A stretch of DNA of 40,851 nucleotides from JBBIIC01 sp037446725 (GTDB lineage Bacteria; Actinomycetota; Coriobacteriia; Anaerosomatales; SLCP01). The notes under the pieces are model-generated. The model worked only from the letters and a program-made list of their open reading frames with translations, searched no databases and had not been told where the DNA came from. Shown one piece after another: positions 14,455-21,905 of the stretch. The DNA is taken from positions 1 to 40,851 of the forward strand of contig JBBIIC010000020.1 of the NCBI GenBank assembly GCA_037446725.1, in the 5' to 3' direction. Every line of letters begins with the position of its first letter. The first letter of the stretch is position 1. A program made the position numbers and the translations under genes.

Positions 14455-15393
14455 ATGACTGAGTTCATGAGACCGCAGGTGACCGTCGACGTACTCGACG
14501 ATCGCGTGGCCCGCTACACGGTGGAGCCCCTCGAGCGTGGCTTCGGCTACACGCTCGGCAACTGCATGCGCCGTGTGCTGCTCTCCTCACTCGAGGGAGC
14601 GGCGGCGACGTCGATACGCGTTGAGGGCGTTCAGCATGAGTTCACCGCGATCGACGGCGTCCGTGAGGATGTCACCGACATCGTGCTCAACGTGAAGCAG
14701 CTCGTGTTTCGCGAGACGGGCGTGGGGGCGGCCGATGCGGTCGCGACGCTTAACGCCAGCGGACCGGGCACGGTGACCGGCGCGGACCTGAAAGTCCCCG
14801 CCGAGTTCGAACTGGTCAACCCCGAGCAGCCTATCGCCACGCTCAACAAAGGCGCGAAGCTCGAGATGGGCATCCGTGTGGGCGTGGGCCGCGGCTACGT
14901 GTCCGCCGACCGCAACAAGCGCCCGGAGGACCCGATCGGCGTCATCACCGTCGACTCGCTGTTCAGCCCCGTGGCGCGCTGCACCTACGTGGTGGAGAAC
15001 ACGCGTGTCGGTCAGCGGACCGACTACGACAAGCTCGTCCTTGAGGTCGAGACCAACGGCTCGATCGACCCGGGTGACGCCGTCGCGCGCGCAGGCCGCG
15101 TCATCGACGAGCATATGCTCCTCTTCACCGAGCAGGCTTCGAGCCCGCTCGGTGAGGGCGAGATCTTCGCCGCTCCGAGCGACGAGGGCGACAGCGTGCT
15201 GGACACGCCGATCGAGGAGCTGGACCTCACGGTCCGCTCGTACAACTGCCTCAAGCGCCAGGGCGTCAACACCATCGGTGCGCTCACCGAGTGCTCCGAG
15301 GCGGATCTGCTCAACATCCGCAACTTCGGTGCGAAGTCCATCGAGGAAGTGAAGGACAAGCTTCAGGCCATGGGCCTCAGCCTCAAGCAGTAG
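14455..15393 (+). CDS. rpoA: DNA-directed RNA polymerase subunit alpha
   Basis: The 312-residue protein contains both domains. The N-terminal assembly domain carries VEPLERGFGYTLGNCMRRVL (about residues 22-41), and the C-terminal DNA/activator-binding domain has LTVRSYNCLKRQGVNTIGAL and NIRNFGAKSIEEVKDKL near the end. Alpha dimers nucleate the polymerase core. ATG 14455 is chosen because AAGGAGG lies at 14441-14447 at ideal spacing. Longer upstream frames overlap rpsD. Confidence 0.98.
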   Translation: MTEFMRPQVTVDVLDDRVARYTVEPLERGFGYTLGNCMRRVLLSSLEGAAATSIRVEGVQHEFTAIDGVREDVTDIVLNVKQLVFRETGVGAADAVATLNASGPGTVTGADLKVPAEFELVNPEQPIATLNKGAKLEMGIRVGVGRGYVSADRNKRPEDPIGVITVDSLFSPVARCTYVVENTRVGQRTDYDKLVLEVETNGSIDPGDAVARAGRVIDEHMLLFTEQASSPLGEGEIFAAPSDEGDSVLDTPIEELDLTVRSYNCLKRQGVNTIGALTECSEADLLNIRNFGAKSIEEVKDKLQAMGLSLKQ

Positions 15394-15409
15394 TAGGAGA
15401 GCGCACACT

Positions 15410-15763
15410 ATGAGACACCTCAAGAAGGGCCGGAAGCTCGGCACCGATGCGAGCCACACGAACGCGATGCTCCGCAGCCTCGCGATAGCCCTGTTCGAGA
15501 ACGAGCGGATCAAGACGACCGAGACCCGGGCCAAAGAAGTCCGCTCTCTGGTCGACAAGGTGATCACCTGGGGCAAGCGCGGCGACGTGCACTCGCGCCG
15601 CCTCGCCATCTCCGCGCTCGGCAACAAGGAGATCGTCTACAAGGTCTTCGACGATATCGCTCCGCGGTTCGAGAGCCGGGAAGGCGGGTACACTCGCATC
15701 CTGAAGCTCGGCCCGCGCAAGGGCGACGCAGCGCCGATGGTGATCCTGGAGCTGGTCGAGTAA
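15410..15763 (+). CDS. rplQ: 50S ribosomal protein L17
   Basis: The 117-residue product is a typical L17: MRHLKKGRKLGTDASHTNAM, then the helix LRSLAIALFENERIKTTETR and the C-terminal PRFESREGGYTRILKLGPRK. It sits at the base of the 50S subunit near the tunnel exit. The ATG at 15410 follows TAGGAGAG. It closes the alpha cluster and is followed by a terminator-like hairpin, marking the end of the ribosomal superoperon. Confidence 0.97.
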   Translation: MRHLKKGRKLGTDASHTNAMLRSLAIALFENERIKTTETRAKEVRSLVDKVITWGKRGDVHSRRLAISALGNKEIVYKVFDDIAPRFESREGGYTRILKLGPRKGDAAPMVILELVE

Positions 15764-15803
15764 CGACCGAACCGCGCCGGAATCCGGCACAGGAGAACGA
15801 CAC

Positions 15804-15839
15804 GAGGAGGGCCTCGGCTGTAGGAGCTGGGCCCTCCTC
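15804..15839 (+). terminator. Terminator-like hairpin after rplQ
   Basis: GAGGAGGGCC (15804-15813) pairs perfectly with GGCCCTCCTC (15830-15839) around a 16-base loop. It lies 40 bases after the rplQ stop and before ecfA1. The U-tract is missing (ATGCGTCC follows), so termination may be partial, allowing read-through into the transporter genes. Confidence 0.5.
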
Positions 15840-15881
15840 ATGCGTCCGGCCCACGGTAGGTCGCAGGGGGTCTTCGACACG

Positions 15882-16694
15882 ATGATCGCGTTCACTGACG
15901 TAAGCTACGAGTACCGGACGCCGGGCGGGACGGTCGCGGCGCTCCGCGGCGTCAGCACGTCGCTCGCGCCCGGCGAACTCGTGTGCGTACTCGGGGCGAA
16001 CGGCTCCGGCAAGTCGACCCTTGCGCGCCTTGCCAACGGCCTGTTGCGGCCTGCCTCGGGCACGGTCGAGGTGGAGGGCATCCGCACGGACGATCCCGAG
16101 CGCGAGTGGGACGTACGCTCGCGCGTGGGACTCGTCTTCCAGAACCCGGACAACCAGATCGTGGCGACGACGGTAGAGGAGGACGTGGCCTTCGGCCCGG
16201 AGAACCTCGGTGTGAAGCGGGAGGAGATGCGCGAGCGCGTCGAGGCGGCGCTACGGACCGTAGGACTTGCGGGGCTCGAGACGCGCGAGCCGCACACGCT
16301 GTCGGGCGGCCAGAAGCAGCGCCTCGCCATCGCAGGGGCGCTCGCGCTCGCTCCAGCCTACCTCGTGCTCGACGAGCCGACGGCCATGCTTGACCTGCAG
16401 GGGCGCACCGACGTGCTCGAGGTCCTGGCCACGCTTCGGGACCGGGGCACCGGGATCCTGCACATCACCCACCATCTCGCCGACGCGGTCGCGGCCGACC
16501 GCGTGCTCGTCCTGGACGCGGGTTCGGTCGTCTACGACGACCCGCCCGCGCCACTCCTCGCCGACAGCGACCTGCTCGAACGGTGCAGCCTCATGCTGCC
16601 TCCGGTCGGCGTGCTCGCGGCAGTGCTCCGCGAAGCGGGCGTACCCGTCCCGGCGGACGCGCTCGTCGCGGAGCAGGTGGTGGCGGCGCTGTGA
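15882..16694 (+). CDS. ecfA1: ECF transporter ATPase EcfA1 (CbiO-type)
   Basis: This 270-residue ABC ATPase has Walker A GANGSGKST (residues 38-46), a Q-loop VFQNPDNQIVATTVEEDVAFGPE-like region, the signature LSGGQKQRLAIAGAL and Walker B YLVLDEPTAML. The FQNPDNQ and ENLG features are typical of ECF ATPases. These pair with EcfA2 and EcfT to power substrate-binding S components for vitamins or metals encoded elsewhere; no S component is seen here. ATG 15882 has AGGGGG about 11 bases upstream. Its stop overlaps ecfA2 by four bases. Confidence 0.95.
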   Translation: MIAFTDVSYEYRTPGGTVAALRGVSTSLAPGELVCVLGANGSGKSTLARLANGLLRPASGTVEVEGIRTDDPEREWDVRSRVGLVFQNPDNQIVATTVEEDVAFGPENLGVKREEMRERVEAALRTVGLAGLETREPHTLSGGQKQRLAIAGALALAPAYLVLDEPTAMLDLQGRTDVLEVLATLRDRGTGILHITHHLADAVAADRVLVLDAGSVVYDDPPAPLLADSDLLERCSLMLPPVGVLAAVLREAGVPVPADALVAEQVVAAL

Positions 16695-17533
16695 GCCTTC
16701 AGCTGACAGCTGTCGACTTCACCTACGGGCCGGGGACGCGCTTCGAGACGCCCGCGCTTCACGGAGTCGACCTCGCGCTGGCCCCTGGCGAACTGGTGCT
16801 TATACTCGGGGCGACCGGGTCGGGCAAGTCGACGCTGCTGAGGATCGCGGCCGGGCTGCTGGCTCCTCGTGAGGGGGTGGTGACGCTCGAAGGGGTCGTC
16901 GTCGCCGGTCCGCTTGCCGACGTCCGCCCCGGCGTCGGGATCGTCTTCCAGTCCCCCGAGATCCAGCTCTTCGCCGACACCGTCGAGGCCGATGTCGCGT
17001 TCGGCCCACGCAACCAGGGGCTCTCCCAGGAGGAGGCGCGCCGGGAGGCGCATCGAGCCCTGCGGGCGGTCGAGCTCGAGCCGGAGGTGTTCGGCCCGCG
17101 CTCGCCTTTCTCGCTCTCCGGCGGCGAGGCGCGCCGTGCGGCCATCGCCGGTGTGCTCGCGATGGCCCCTGGCTACCTGCTCCTTGACGAGCCGACGGCC
17201 GGGCTCGATCCGGCCGGGCGTGTCGCAATCAGGTCCGCGGTCTCGGCCGCACGCGCCGACGCGGGGGTCGCCGTCGTCACGCACGACGCCGAGGAGTTCC
17301 TTGAGTTGGCCGATCGCGTGGTGCTCCTCGCTGCCGGCTCGGTCGTCTTCGACGGGCCGGCCGATGTCCTTGTCCAGGAGCCGGAGCGGTTCGACGAGGC
17401 GGGTCTGCGAGCGCCCGAGGTCCTGCGCGTACAGATGCTCGCACGCGAGCGGGGTGTCACGCTTCCTCTGCTGTCGGCGGATCCTGCCGAGGCCGCTCGC
17501 CTGCTCGCCGGTGCCCGCGGGGGTGCCCGGTGA
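16691..17533 (+). CDS. ecfA2: ECF transporter ATPase EcfA2 (CbiO-type)
   Basis: This 280-residue ATPase is the second subunit of the pair. It has Walker A GATGSGKST (residues 40-48), FQSPEIQLFADTVEADVAFG in the Q-loop region, the signature LSGGEARRAAIAGVL and Walker B YLLLDEPTAGLD. The GTG start at 16691 overlaps the ecfA1 stop, so equal synthesis is likely. The longer in-frame extension into ecfA1 is rejected. The protein again overlaps the next gene, ecfT, by four bases. Confidence 0.95.
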   Translation: MSLQLTAVDFTYGPGTRFETPALHGVDLALAPGELVLILGATGSGKSTLLRIAAGLLAPREGVVTLEGVVVAGPLADVRPGVGIVFQSPEIQLFADTVEADVAFGPRNQGLSQEEARREAHRALRAVELEPEVFGPRSPFSLSGGEARRAAIAGVLAMAPGYLLLDEPTAGLDPAGRVAIRSAVSAARADAGVAVVTHDAEEFLELADRVVLLAAGSVVFDGPADVLVQEPERFDEAGLRAPEVLRVQMLARERGVTLPLLSADPAEAARLLAGARGGAR

Positions 17534-18327
17534 AGGCTCCGGTGCCTTTCGGCCAGTACTACCCGGGCGACTCGGTCGTGCACCGCCTCGAGCCGCGGGC
17601 CAAGATGGGCCTCGTCGCGGCGTTCATGGTGATGCTCTTCACCGTCGACGGCTTCCAGGGTCTCGCCGCCGCCGCCACGATCACCGCCATCGCGATCTCG
17701 GCGTCGTTGGTCCCGCCCCGGCTGGTTCTTCGCGGCGTGCGTGCCGTGTCGATCCTGCTCGTGTTCACCCTGTTCGCTCACAGCCTACGCTGGATGCCGG
17801 CCACCGAGGTGCTCGTGAGGATCGGGCCGTTCGGGATCGACGGTGAGGGCCTCAAGACGGGCCTGTTCTTCGCCGGGCGTATCGTGTTGCTCGTGGTCGG
17901 GACCTCGCTGCTCACCCTGACCACCTCGCCGGTGCGGCTCGCCGACGGTCTGGAGCGACTCATGAGCCCATTGGAGGTGGTACGCTTTCCCGCCGGGGAG
18001 GTGGCGATGATGCTGACGGTCGCGCTGCGCTTCATACCGACCACTGCCGAGGAGGCCGAGAAGATTGTCGTCGCGCAGGTCGCACGCGGCGCGCGGTTCG
18101 ATCACGGCGGACCCGTCGCGCGCGCCCGGGCATACGTACCGGTCCTCGTGCCGCTCTTCGTCAACCTCTTCAGGCGTGCCGATGAACTTGCGACTGCGAT
18201 GGAGGCCCGGTGCTATCGTGGAGGGGCCGGACGTACCCGCCTCAGGGAGAGCGTGCTTGCGGCGGCGGACTGGTCGATCATGCTCTGCGGTGCTGTCGTG
18301 ATGGTAGCCGTGGGGATGGTGTTCTAA
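17530..18327 (+). CDS. ecfT: ECF transporter transmembrane protein EcfT
   Basis: The 265-residue membrane protein begins at GTG 17530 and starts MKAPVPFGQYYPGDSVVHRL. There are several hydrophobic segments, then the coupling helices carrying the two EcfT motifs, AQVARGARFD and AMEARCYRGG, which engage the two ATPases. It transmits ATP-driven motion to exchangeable S components. The order ecfA1-ecfA2-ecfT, followed by truA, is the common Firmicutes and Coriobacteriia layout. Substrate cannot be told from this gene. Confidence 0.94.
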   Translation: MKAPVPFGQYYPGDSVVHRLEPRAKMGLVAAFMVMLFTVDGFQGLAAAATITAIAISASLVPPRLVLRGVRAVSILLVFTLFAHSLRWMPATEVLVRIGPFGIDGEGLKTGLFFAGRIVLLVVGTSLLTLTTSPVRLADGLERLMSPLEVVRFPAGEVAMMLTVALRFIPTTAEEAEKIVVAQVARGARFDHGGPVARARAYVPVLVPLFVNLFRRADELATAMEARCYRGGAGRTRLRESVLAAADWSIMLCGAVVMVAVGMVF

Positions 18328-19122
18328 GTGACACGCACCCCCACAGGGCCGGGCGCGTGGGCGCTCACCATCTCCTATGACGGTGCGCCGTTCTCGGGGT
18401 TCGCCCGTCAACCGGGTCGTGACACCGTGCAGGGGCGGTTGGAGGCAGCACTTGAGACCGCGCTGCGGCGTCCCGTCACGACGGTCGGCGCCGGCCGTAC
18501 CGACACCGGCGTGCATGCGCTCGGCCAGGTGGTGTCGTTCGAAGCGGACGGGACCGAGCCCGAGCCCTCGACGCTCCTGCGGTCGCTCAACGCGCTCGTA
18601 GGGGAGGGTATCGTGGTGACCGAGGTTCGCCATGCCGCCCCCGGCTTCTCCGCGCGTTTTGACGCCGAGGCCCGCGAGTACCGGTACCGCCTCTTCCCCG
18701 GTCCGCTCCCGCCGTTGTTCCTGGCGCCGGTAGCATGGTGGACGAAGCGCACGCTCGATCTGGCCCGCATGCGCTCGGCCGCCGCCGCGCTCGTCGGTGA
18801 GCACGACTTCCGATCGTTCTGCGTGGCGGAGAGCGCCGCGCTGGAGCGCTCCACGGTGCGGACCGTGGAGCTCGTCGAGATTCTCCCCGAGGAGCACCTC
18901 GGGGAGCACTGCGTCACGGTGCGCGTCGTCGGTAACGCGTTCCTGCACTCGATGGTGCGGGCCATCGTCGGCTCGCTCGTCGAGGTGGGGGCGGGGCGCC
19001 ATGAACCAGTATGGATCTCCGAAGCGTTGGCCGCATGCGACCGCTCGGCGGCGGGGCCGACCGCGCCGGCTCACGGCCTGACGCTCTGGCACGTCTCTTA
19101 CCCGGAAGAATGCTGGCTCTGA
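18328..19122 (+). CDS. truA: tRNA pseudouridine(38-40) synthase TruA
   Basis: TruA isomerises uridines 38 to 40 in tRNA anticodon arms. The 264-residue product has the catalytic motif GRTDTGVHALGQ with nucleophile D59, the N-terminal ISYDGAPFSGFARQPG, and later FRSFCVAES and NAFLHSMVRAIVGSL. The GTG start at 18328 directly follows the ecfT stop. Membership in the ecf operon is a conserved chance pairing rather than a functional link. Confidence 0.96.
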   Translation: MTRTPTGPGAWALTISYDGAPFSGFARQPGRDTVQGRLEAALETALRRPVTTVGAGRTDTGVHALGQVVSFEADGTEPEPSTLLRSLNALVGEGIVVTEVRHAAPGFSARFDAEAREYRYRLFPGPLPPLFLAPVAWWTKRTLDLARMRSAAAALVGEHDFRSFCVAESAALERSTVRTVELVEILPEEHLGEHCVTVRVVGNAFLHSMVRAIVGSLVEVGAGRHEPVWISEALAACDRSAAGPTAPAHGLTLWHVSYPEECWL

Positions 19123-19172
19123 GGCGCCGCGGCAGGTCCCCGGAGATGGATACACCCGGGTGCGTGGGCAAG

Positions 19173-19201
19173 TTGACAGCATACCGGGCGGTGGCTAGAG
19201 T
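19173..19201 (+). promoter_or_regulatory. Promoter for rplM-rpsI
   Basis: A consensus TTGACA (19173-19178) and TAGAGT (19196-19201) are spaced by 17 bases. Transcription would start near 19208, leaving a leader of about 64 bases before the TTG start of rplM. In the leader, TCCGG (19215-19219) can pair with CCGGA (19244-19248). This is the best-matched promoter in the window. Confidence 0.75.
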
Positions 19202-19271
19202 GTAAGGGTTCGCTTCCGGGCCCCGTGACTCCCGACTCGAACACCGGATGAAGCACGCGTTTGGAGGACCA

Positions 19272-19706
19272 TTGAAGACCTACCATGCCAAGCCCGGCGA
19301 GGTCGAGCGCGAGTGGCTCGTGGTCGACGCCACCGACATGGTGCTGGGCCGGCTGGCCAGCCAGGTTGCGCAGATCCTCAAGGGGAAGCATAAGCCGCAG
19401 TACACGCCTCACGTCGATACCGGTGACTTCGTCATCGTGGTCAACGCGAGCAAGATCAGGCTCACCGGTAACAAGATGGCCACCAAGACGAACTACCGCT
19501 ACAGCGGGTTCCCTGGCGGCCTGAAGGAGGTCCCGATCGCCACGATGCTCGAGAAGCGCCCCGAGCGCGTCATCGAGCTGGCGGTCAGGGGCATGCTTCC
19601 GAAGAACACCCTGGGCAGGGCCATGGGCAAGAAGCTCAAGGTCTACGCCGGGCCGGAGCACCCGCACCAGGCCCAGCAGCCCCGCGAGATCACCCTGGAG
19701 GGTTAG
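19272..19706 (+). CDS. rplM: 50S ribosomal protein L13
   Basis: The 144-residue length and start MKTYHAKPGEVEREW are typical of L13, with VDATDMVLGRLASQVAQIL (about residues 17-35) and GMLPKNTLGRAMGKKLKVY in the second half. L13 is an early 50S assembly protein. The start is TTG at 19272, four bases after GGAGG (19263-19267). An upstream ATG at 19248 would add eight non-conserved residues and lacks a ribosome site. L13 can autoregulate rplM in several bacteria; no known leader motif was recognised. Confidence 0.96.
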   Translation: MKTYHAKPGEVEREWLVVDATDMVLGRLASQVAQILKGKHKPQYTPHVDTGDFVIVVNASKIRLTGNKMATKTNYRYSGFPGGLKEVPIATMLEKRPERVIELAVRGMLPKNTLGRAMGKKLKVYAGPEHPHQAQQPREITLEG

Positions 19707-19709
19707 CGC

Positions 19710-20108
19710 ATGGCTGAGAACAAGGCTGTCTATCAGGGGACGGGTCGCCGCAAGACCTCGGTCGCGCGCGTACGCCTCACCCCCGGTACCGGAGTCATCA
19801 CCATCAACGGCAAGCCCGCTGCCGACTACTTCGGCCGCGAGGCGCTTGTGACGTTCTGCGAGGCGCCGTTCCGCGCGACTGAGACCGTCGGCCGCTTCGA
19901 CGTCATCGCCAAGATCCATGGCGGCGGCGTGACAGGCCAGGCCGGCGCTCTGCGGCACGGCATCGCGCGCGCGCTGCTCGACGCCGGCGACGAGTACCGT
20001 GGCGACCTCAAGCGCGCCGGGCTGATCCGCCGCGACCCCCGTATGGTCGAACGCAAGAAGTACGGTCTGAAGAAGGCCCGTAAGCGTCCGCAGTTCTCGA
20101 AGCGCTAG
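19710..20108 (+). CDS. rpsI: 30S ribosomal protein S9
   Basis: The 132-residue product reads MAENKAVYQGTGRRKTSVAR, has GGGVTGQAGALRHGIARALL (about residues 71-90) and ends RKRPQFSKR, the conserved basic tail that touches P-site tRNA. It is three bases after rplM, with GGAGGG inside the end of rplM as ribosome site. The pair is followed by a terminator. Identification is certain. Confidence 0.97.
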   Translation: MAENKAVYQGTGRRKTSVARVRLTPGTGVITINGKPAADYFGREALVTFCEAPFRATETVGRFDVIAKIHGGGVTGQAGALRHGIARALLDAGDEYRGDLKRAGLIRRDPRMVERKKYGLKKARKRPQFSKR

Positions 20109-20135
20109 GCTTGAGGGACGCCGATCGATCCTCGA

Positions 20136-20168
20136 CAGGGCCCGCCCTCGCGGCGGGCCCTGTGTGTT
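20136..20168 (+). terminator. Rho-independent terminator after rpsI
   Basis: CAGGGCCCGCC (20136-20146) pairs with GGCGGGCCCTG (20152-20162), an 11-bp perfect stem with loop CTCGC, followed by the T-rich TGTGTT. Only about 15 bases separate its end from glmM, so glmM has no room for a separate downstream promoter and may depend on read-through. Confidence 0.75.
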
Positions 20169-20183
20169 GACGGGAGGAACAGC

Positions 20184-21521
20184 ATGACCCGGCTCTTCGG
20201 TACCGACGGCGTGCGTGGCATCGCCAACGCCGAGCTCACCCCCGAGCTCGCCTTCCGTCTCGGCGAGGCAGCGGGCCACTTCCTCGGCGACAAGGGCAGA
20301 GGGCGCATCGTCGTGGGTCGCGACACCCGGCGCTCCGGCGACATGCTCGAGGCTGCGATGGTCGCGGGCATCTGCTCGGGCGGAGCCGACGCCCTTGTGG
20401 CCGGTGTTGTTCCCACGCCTGCGATCGCGTATCTGACCCGGGAGCTCGGAGCCGACGGCGGCGCGGTCATCTCCGCGTCGCACAACCCGGCGTCCTACAA
20501 CGGCATCAAGTTCTTCAGCCGCGACGGCTTCAAGCTGCCCGACGAACTCGAGGACGAGATCGAGGAGTTCATCGTTTCCGAGCGCGACTGGGAGCGGCCC
20601 ACCGGAGAGGAGGTCGGTCGCACCATCGTCATCGGCGACGCTGTCCAGCGCTACGTCGCGCACGCGGTCGAGACCATCGACGAGAACCTCACCGGCATGA
20701 CCATCGCGGTCGACTGCGGGCACGGCGCCGCGAGCGTGGCGACGCCACGCGCGCTCAGGGAGCTCGGCGCCACGGTCATCTGTCTGAACTGCGACTGGAA
20801 CGGCATGGACATCAACGACGGCTGCGGCTCGACCGACCTCGGGCCCCTTGCCGATTTGGCTCGCTCCCACGCGGTGGACTTCGGCATCGCGCACGACGGC
20901 GATGCCGACCGCGTGCTCGCAGTGGACGAGCGCGGTGAGGAGGTCGACGGCGACATGATCATGGCGATCTGCGCCGCTCAGATGAAGGAGCGCGGTGAGC
21001 TGCCAGTCGATACGGTGGTGAGCACCGTGATGTGCAACCTGGGCTTCGAGGTCGCGATGCGCGAGCTCGGCATCACCGTCATCAAGACCAAGGTGGGCGA
21101 CCGCTACGTCCTCGAGCAGATGCGCGCGTCCGGCGCCGTGCTCGGCGGCGAGCAGTCCGGCCACGTCATCTTCATCGAGCACAACACCACCGGCGACGGT
21201 CTCATCACCGCGCTGCAGGTCGCCGCCGCGATCAAGCGTGCCGGGAGCCCGCTTTCCAAGCTGCGGCAGGTGATGACCCGCTATCCGCAGGTGCTCGTGA
21301 ACGTGCATGTCGCGGACAAGGGGCGCCTCGGCGCCAGCTCGGCGATCGCGGCGGCAGTCCGGGAGGCCGAGGAGGAGCTCGGAGACAGCGGCCGAGTGCT
21401 CGTTCGCGCGAGCGGCACCGAGGCGCTCGTACGCGTGATGGCGGAGGCTGCCGACGAGAGCGCCGCCGCGGCCGTGGTCGACCGGCTGGCCGAGGTCGTC
21501 AGGGCAGAGCTCGGCGGGTAA
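20184..21521 (+). CDS. glmM: Phosphoglucosamine mutase
   Basis: GlmM converts glucosamine-6-phosphate to glucosamine-1-phosphate for UDP-GlcNAc and peptidoglycan. The 445-residue protein has the four phosphohexomutase elements: the phosphoserine loop ISASHNP with S99, the metal loop DGDADR, the sugar loop GGEQSGH and the phosphate-binding RASGTEALVRVM near the C-terminus. It begins MTRLFGTDGVRG, typical of GlmM. The ATG follows GGGAGGAA. It sits directly before glmS, the preceding enzyme in the pathway. Confidence 0.97.
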   Translation: MTRLFGTDGVRGIANAELTPELAFRLGEAAGHFLGDKGRGRIVVGRDTRRSGDMLEAAMVAGICSGGADALVAGVVPTPAIAYLTRELGADGGAVISASHNPASYNGIKFFSRDGFKLPDELEDEIEEFIVSERDWERPTGEEVGRTIVIGDAVQRYVAHAVETIDENLTGMTIAVDCGHGAASVATPRALRELGATVICLNCDWNGMDINDGCGSTDLGPLADLARSHAVDFGIAHDGDADRVLAVDERGEEVDGDMIMAICAAQMKERGELPVDTVVSTVMCNLGFEVAMRELGITVIKTKVGDRYVLEQMRASGAVLGGEQSGHVIFIEHNTTGDGLITALQVAAAIKRAGSPLSKLRQVMTRYPQVLVNVHVADKGRLGASSAIAAAVREAEEELGDSGRVLVRASGTEALVRVMAEAADESAAAAVVDRLAEVVRAELGG

Positions 21522-21533
21522 CGACCTGTCGTC

Positions 21534-21556
21534 GCCCGGGCCGTGCGGACCCGGGC
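21534..21556 (+). terminator. Hairpin after glmM overlapping the glmS promoter region
   Basis: GCCCGGG (21534-21540) pairs with CCCGGGC (21550-21556), and the loop can extend by CCG/CGG. It begins 12 bases after the glmM stop and lacks a U-run, being followed directly by the glmS -10 region. It may be a weak terminator for glmM or a structure overlapping the -35 position. Confidence 0.4.
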
Positions 21557-21559
21557 TGC

Positions 21560-21568
21560 TGGTATACT
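21560..21568 (+). promoter_or_regulatory. Extended -10 promoter for the glmS ribozyme transcript
   Basis: TGGTATACT contains an extended TG and a near-consensus -10 hexamer TATACT (21563-21568). No good -35 is seen, as expected for an extended -10 type. Transcription would begin near 21575, about 50 bases before the ribozyme cleavage site. Confidence 0.5.
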
Positions 21569-21625
21569 CGGACGGACCGGGACCGACGGCGGAAGGGGAT
21601 GCCGCGTCAGTAGGCCGCACCACGA

Positions 21626-21775
21626 AGCGCCAGGACTGGCAGCACGGGCGTGAGCCCGCCAGTCGACGAGGAGAGAGCTGATCGAAGTATTCGGCGGATG
21701 GCTCTCCGGCCCGGCCGGGGTCGTCACGGCACCGACAAACTCCGCGGGCGACCGCGGGAACAAAGCGGTGTCGTT
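21626..21775 (+). ncRNA. glmS ribozyme: glmS ribozyme (GlcN6P-activated self-cleaving riboswitch)
   Basis: The 384-base gap before glmS contains a clear match to the glmS catalytic riboswitch. Cleavage would fall between A21626 and G21627 in AGCGCCAGGACTGG. P1 is GACTGGC/GCCAGTC (21634-21640 with 21658-21664), capped by GGGC-GTGA-GCCC. The core motifs GACGAGG (21665-21671) and TTCGGCGGATG (21690-21700) follow. P2-like pairing is GGAGAG with CTCTCC. P4 is CACCG/CGGTG (21730-21734 with 21766-21770), enclosing a P4.1 hairpin CCGCGG-GCGA-CCGCGG. In known members, glucosamine-6-phosphate binds and acts as cofactor, and the cleaved mRNA is degraded, lowering GlmS. The 3' limit is approximate. Confidence 0.93.
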
Positions 21776-21805
21776 CCGGCGTCCACCTTCGCCCCCGTAC
21801 CGACA

Positions 21806-21827
21806 CTGCCGGGCTGCTGCCCGGCAG
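21806..21827 (+). other. Strong hairpin between ribozyme and glmS start
   Basis: CTGCCGGGC (21806-21814) pairs with GCCCGGCAG (21819-21827) around a TGCT tetraloop, a 9-bp perfect stem. It sits in the roughly 130-base spacer after the ribozyme and has no U-tract. It is not part of the ribozyme consensus; it could affect mRNA decay after cleavage or protect the 5' end. Confidence 0.45.
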
Positions 21828-21905
21828 CGAGTCCACGGTGGGGCATCGTCGTGAACCTGTACCGCGCACACATGTGCGCGCGATGGAAGAAACTGAGGTA
21901 GACCT

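Noticed and set aside
21650..21901. Small open frames in the gap before glmS
   Set aside because: They overlap the glmS ribozyme stems, lack convincing ribosome sites, and the RNA structure explains the sequence.
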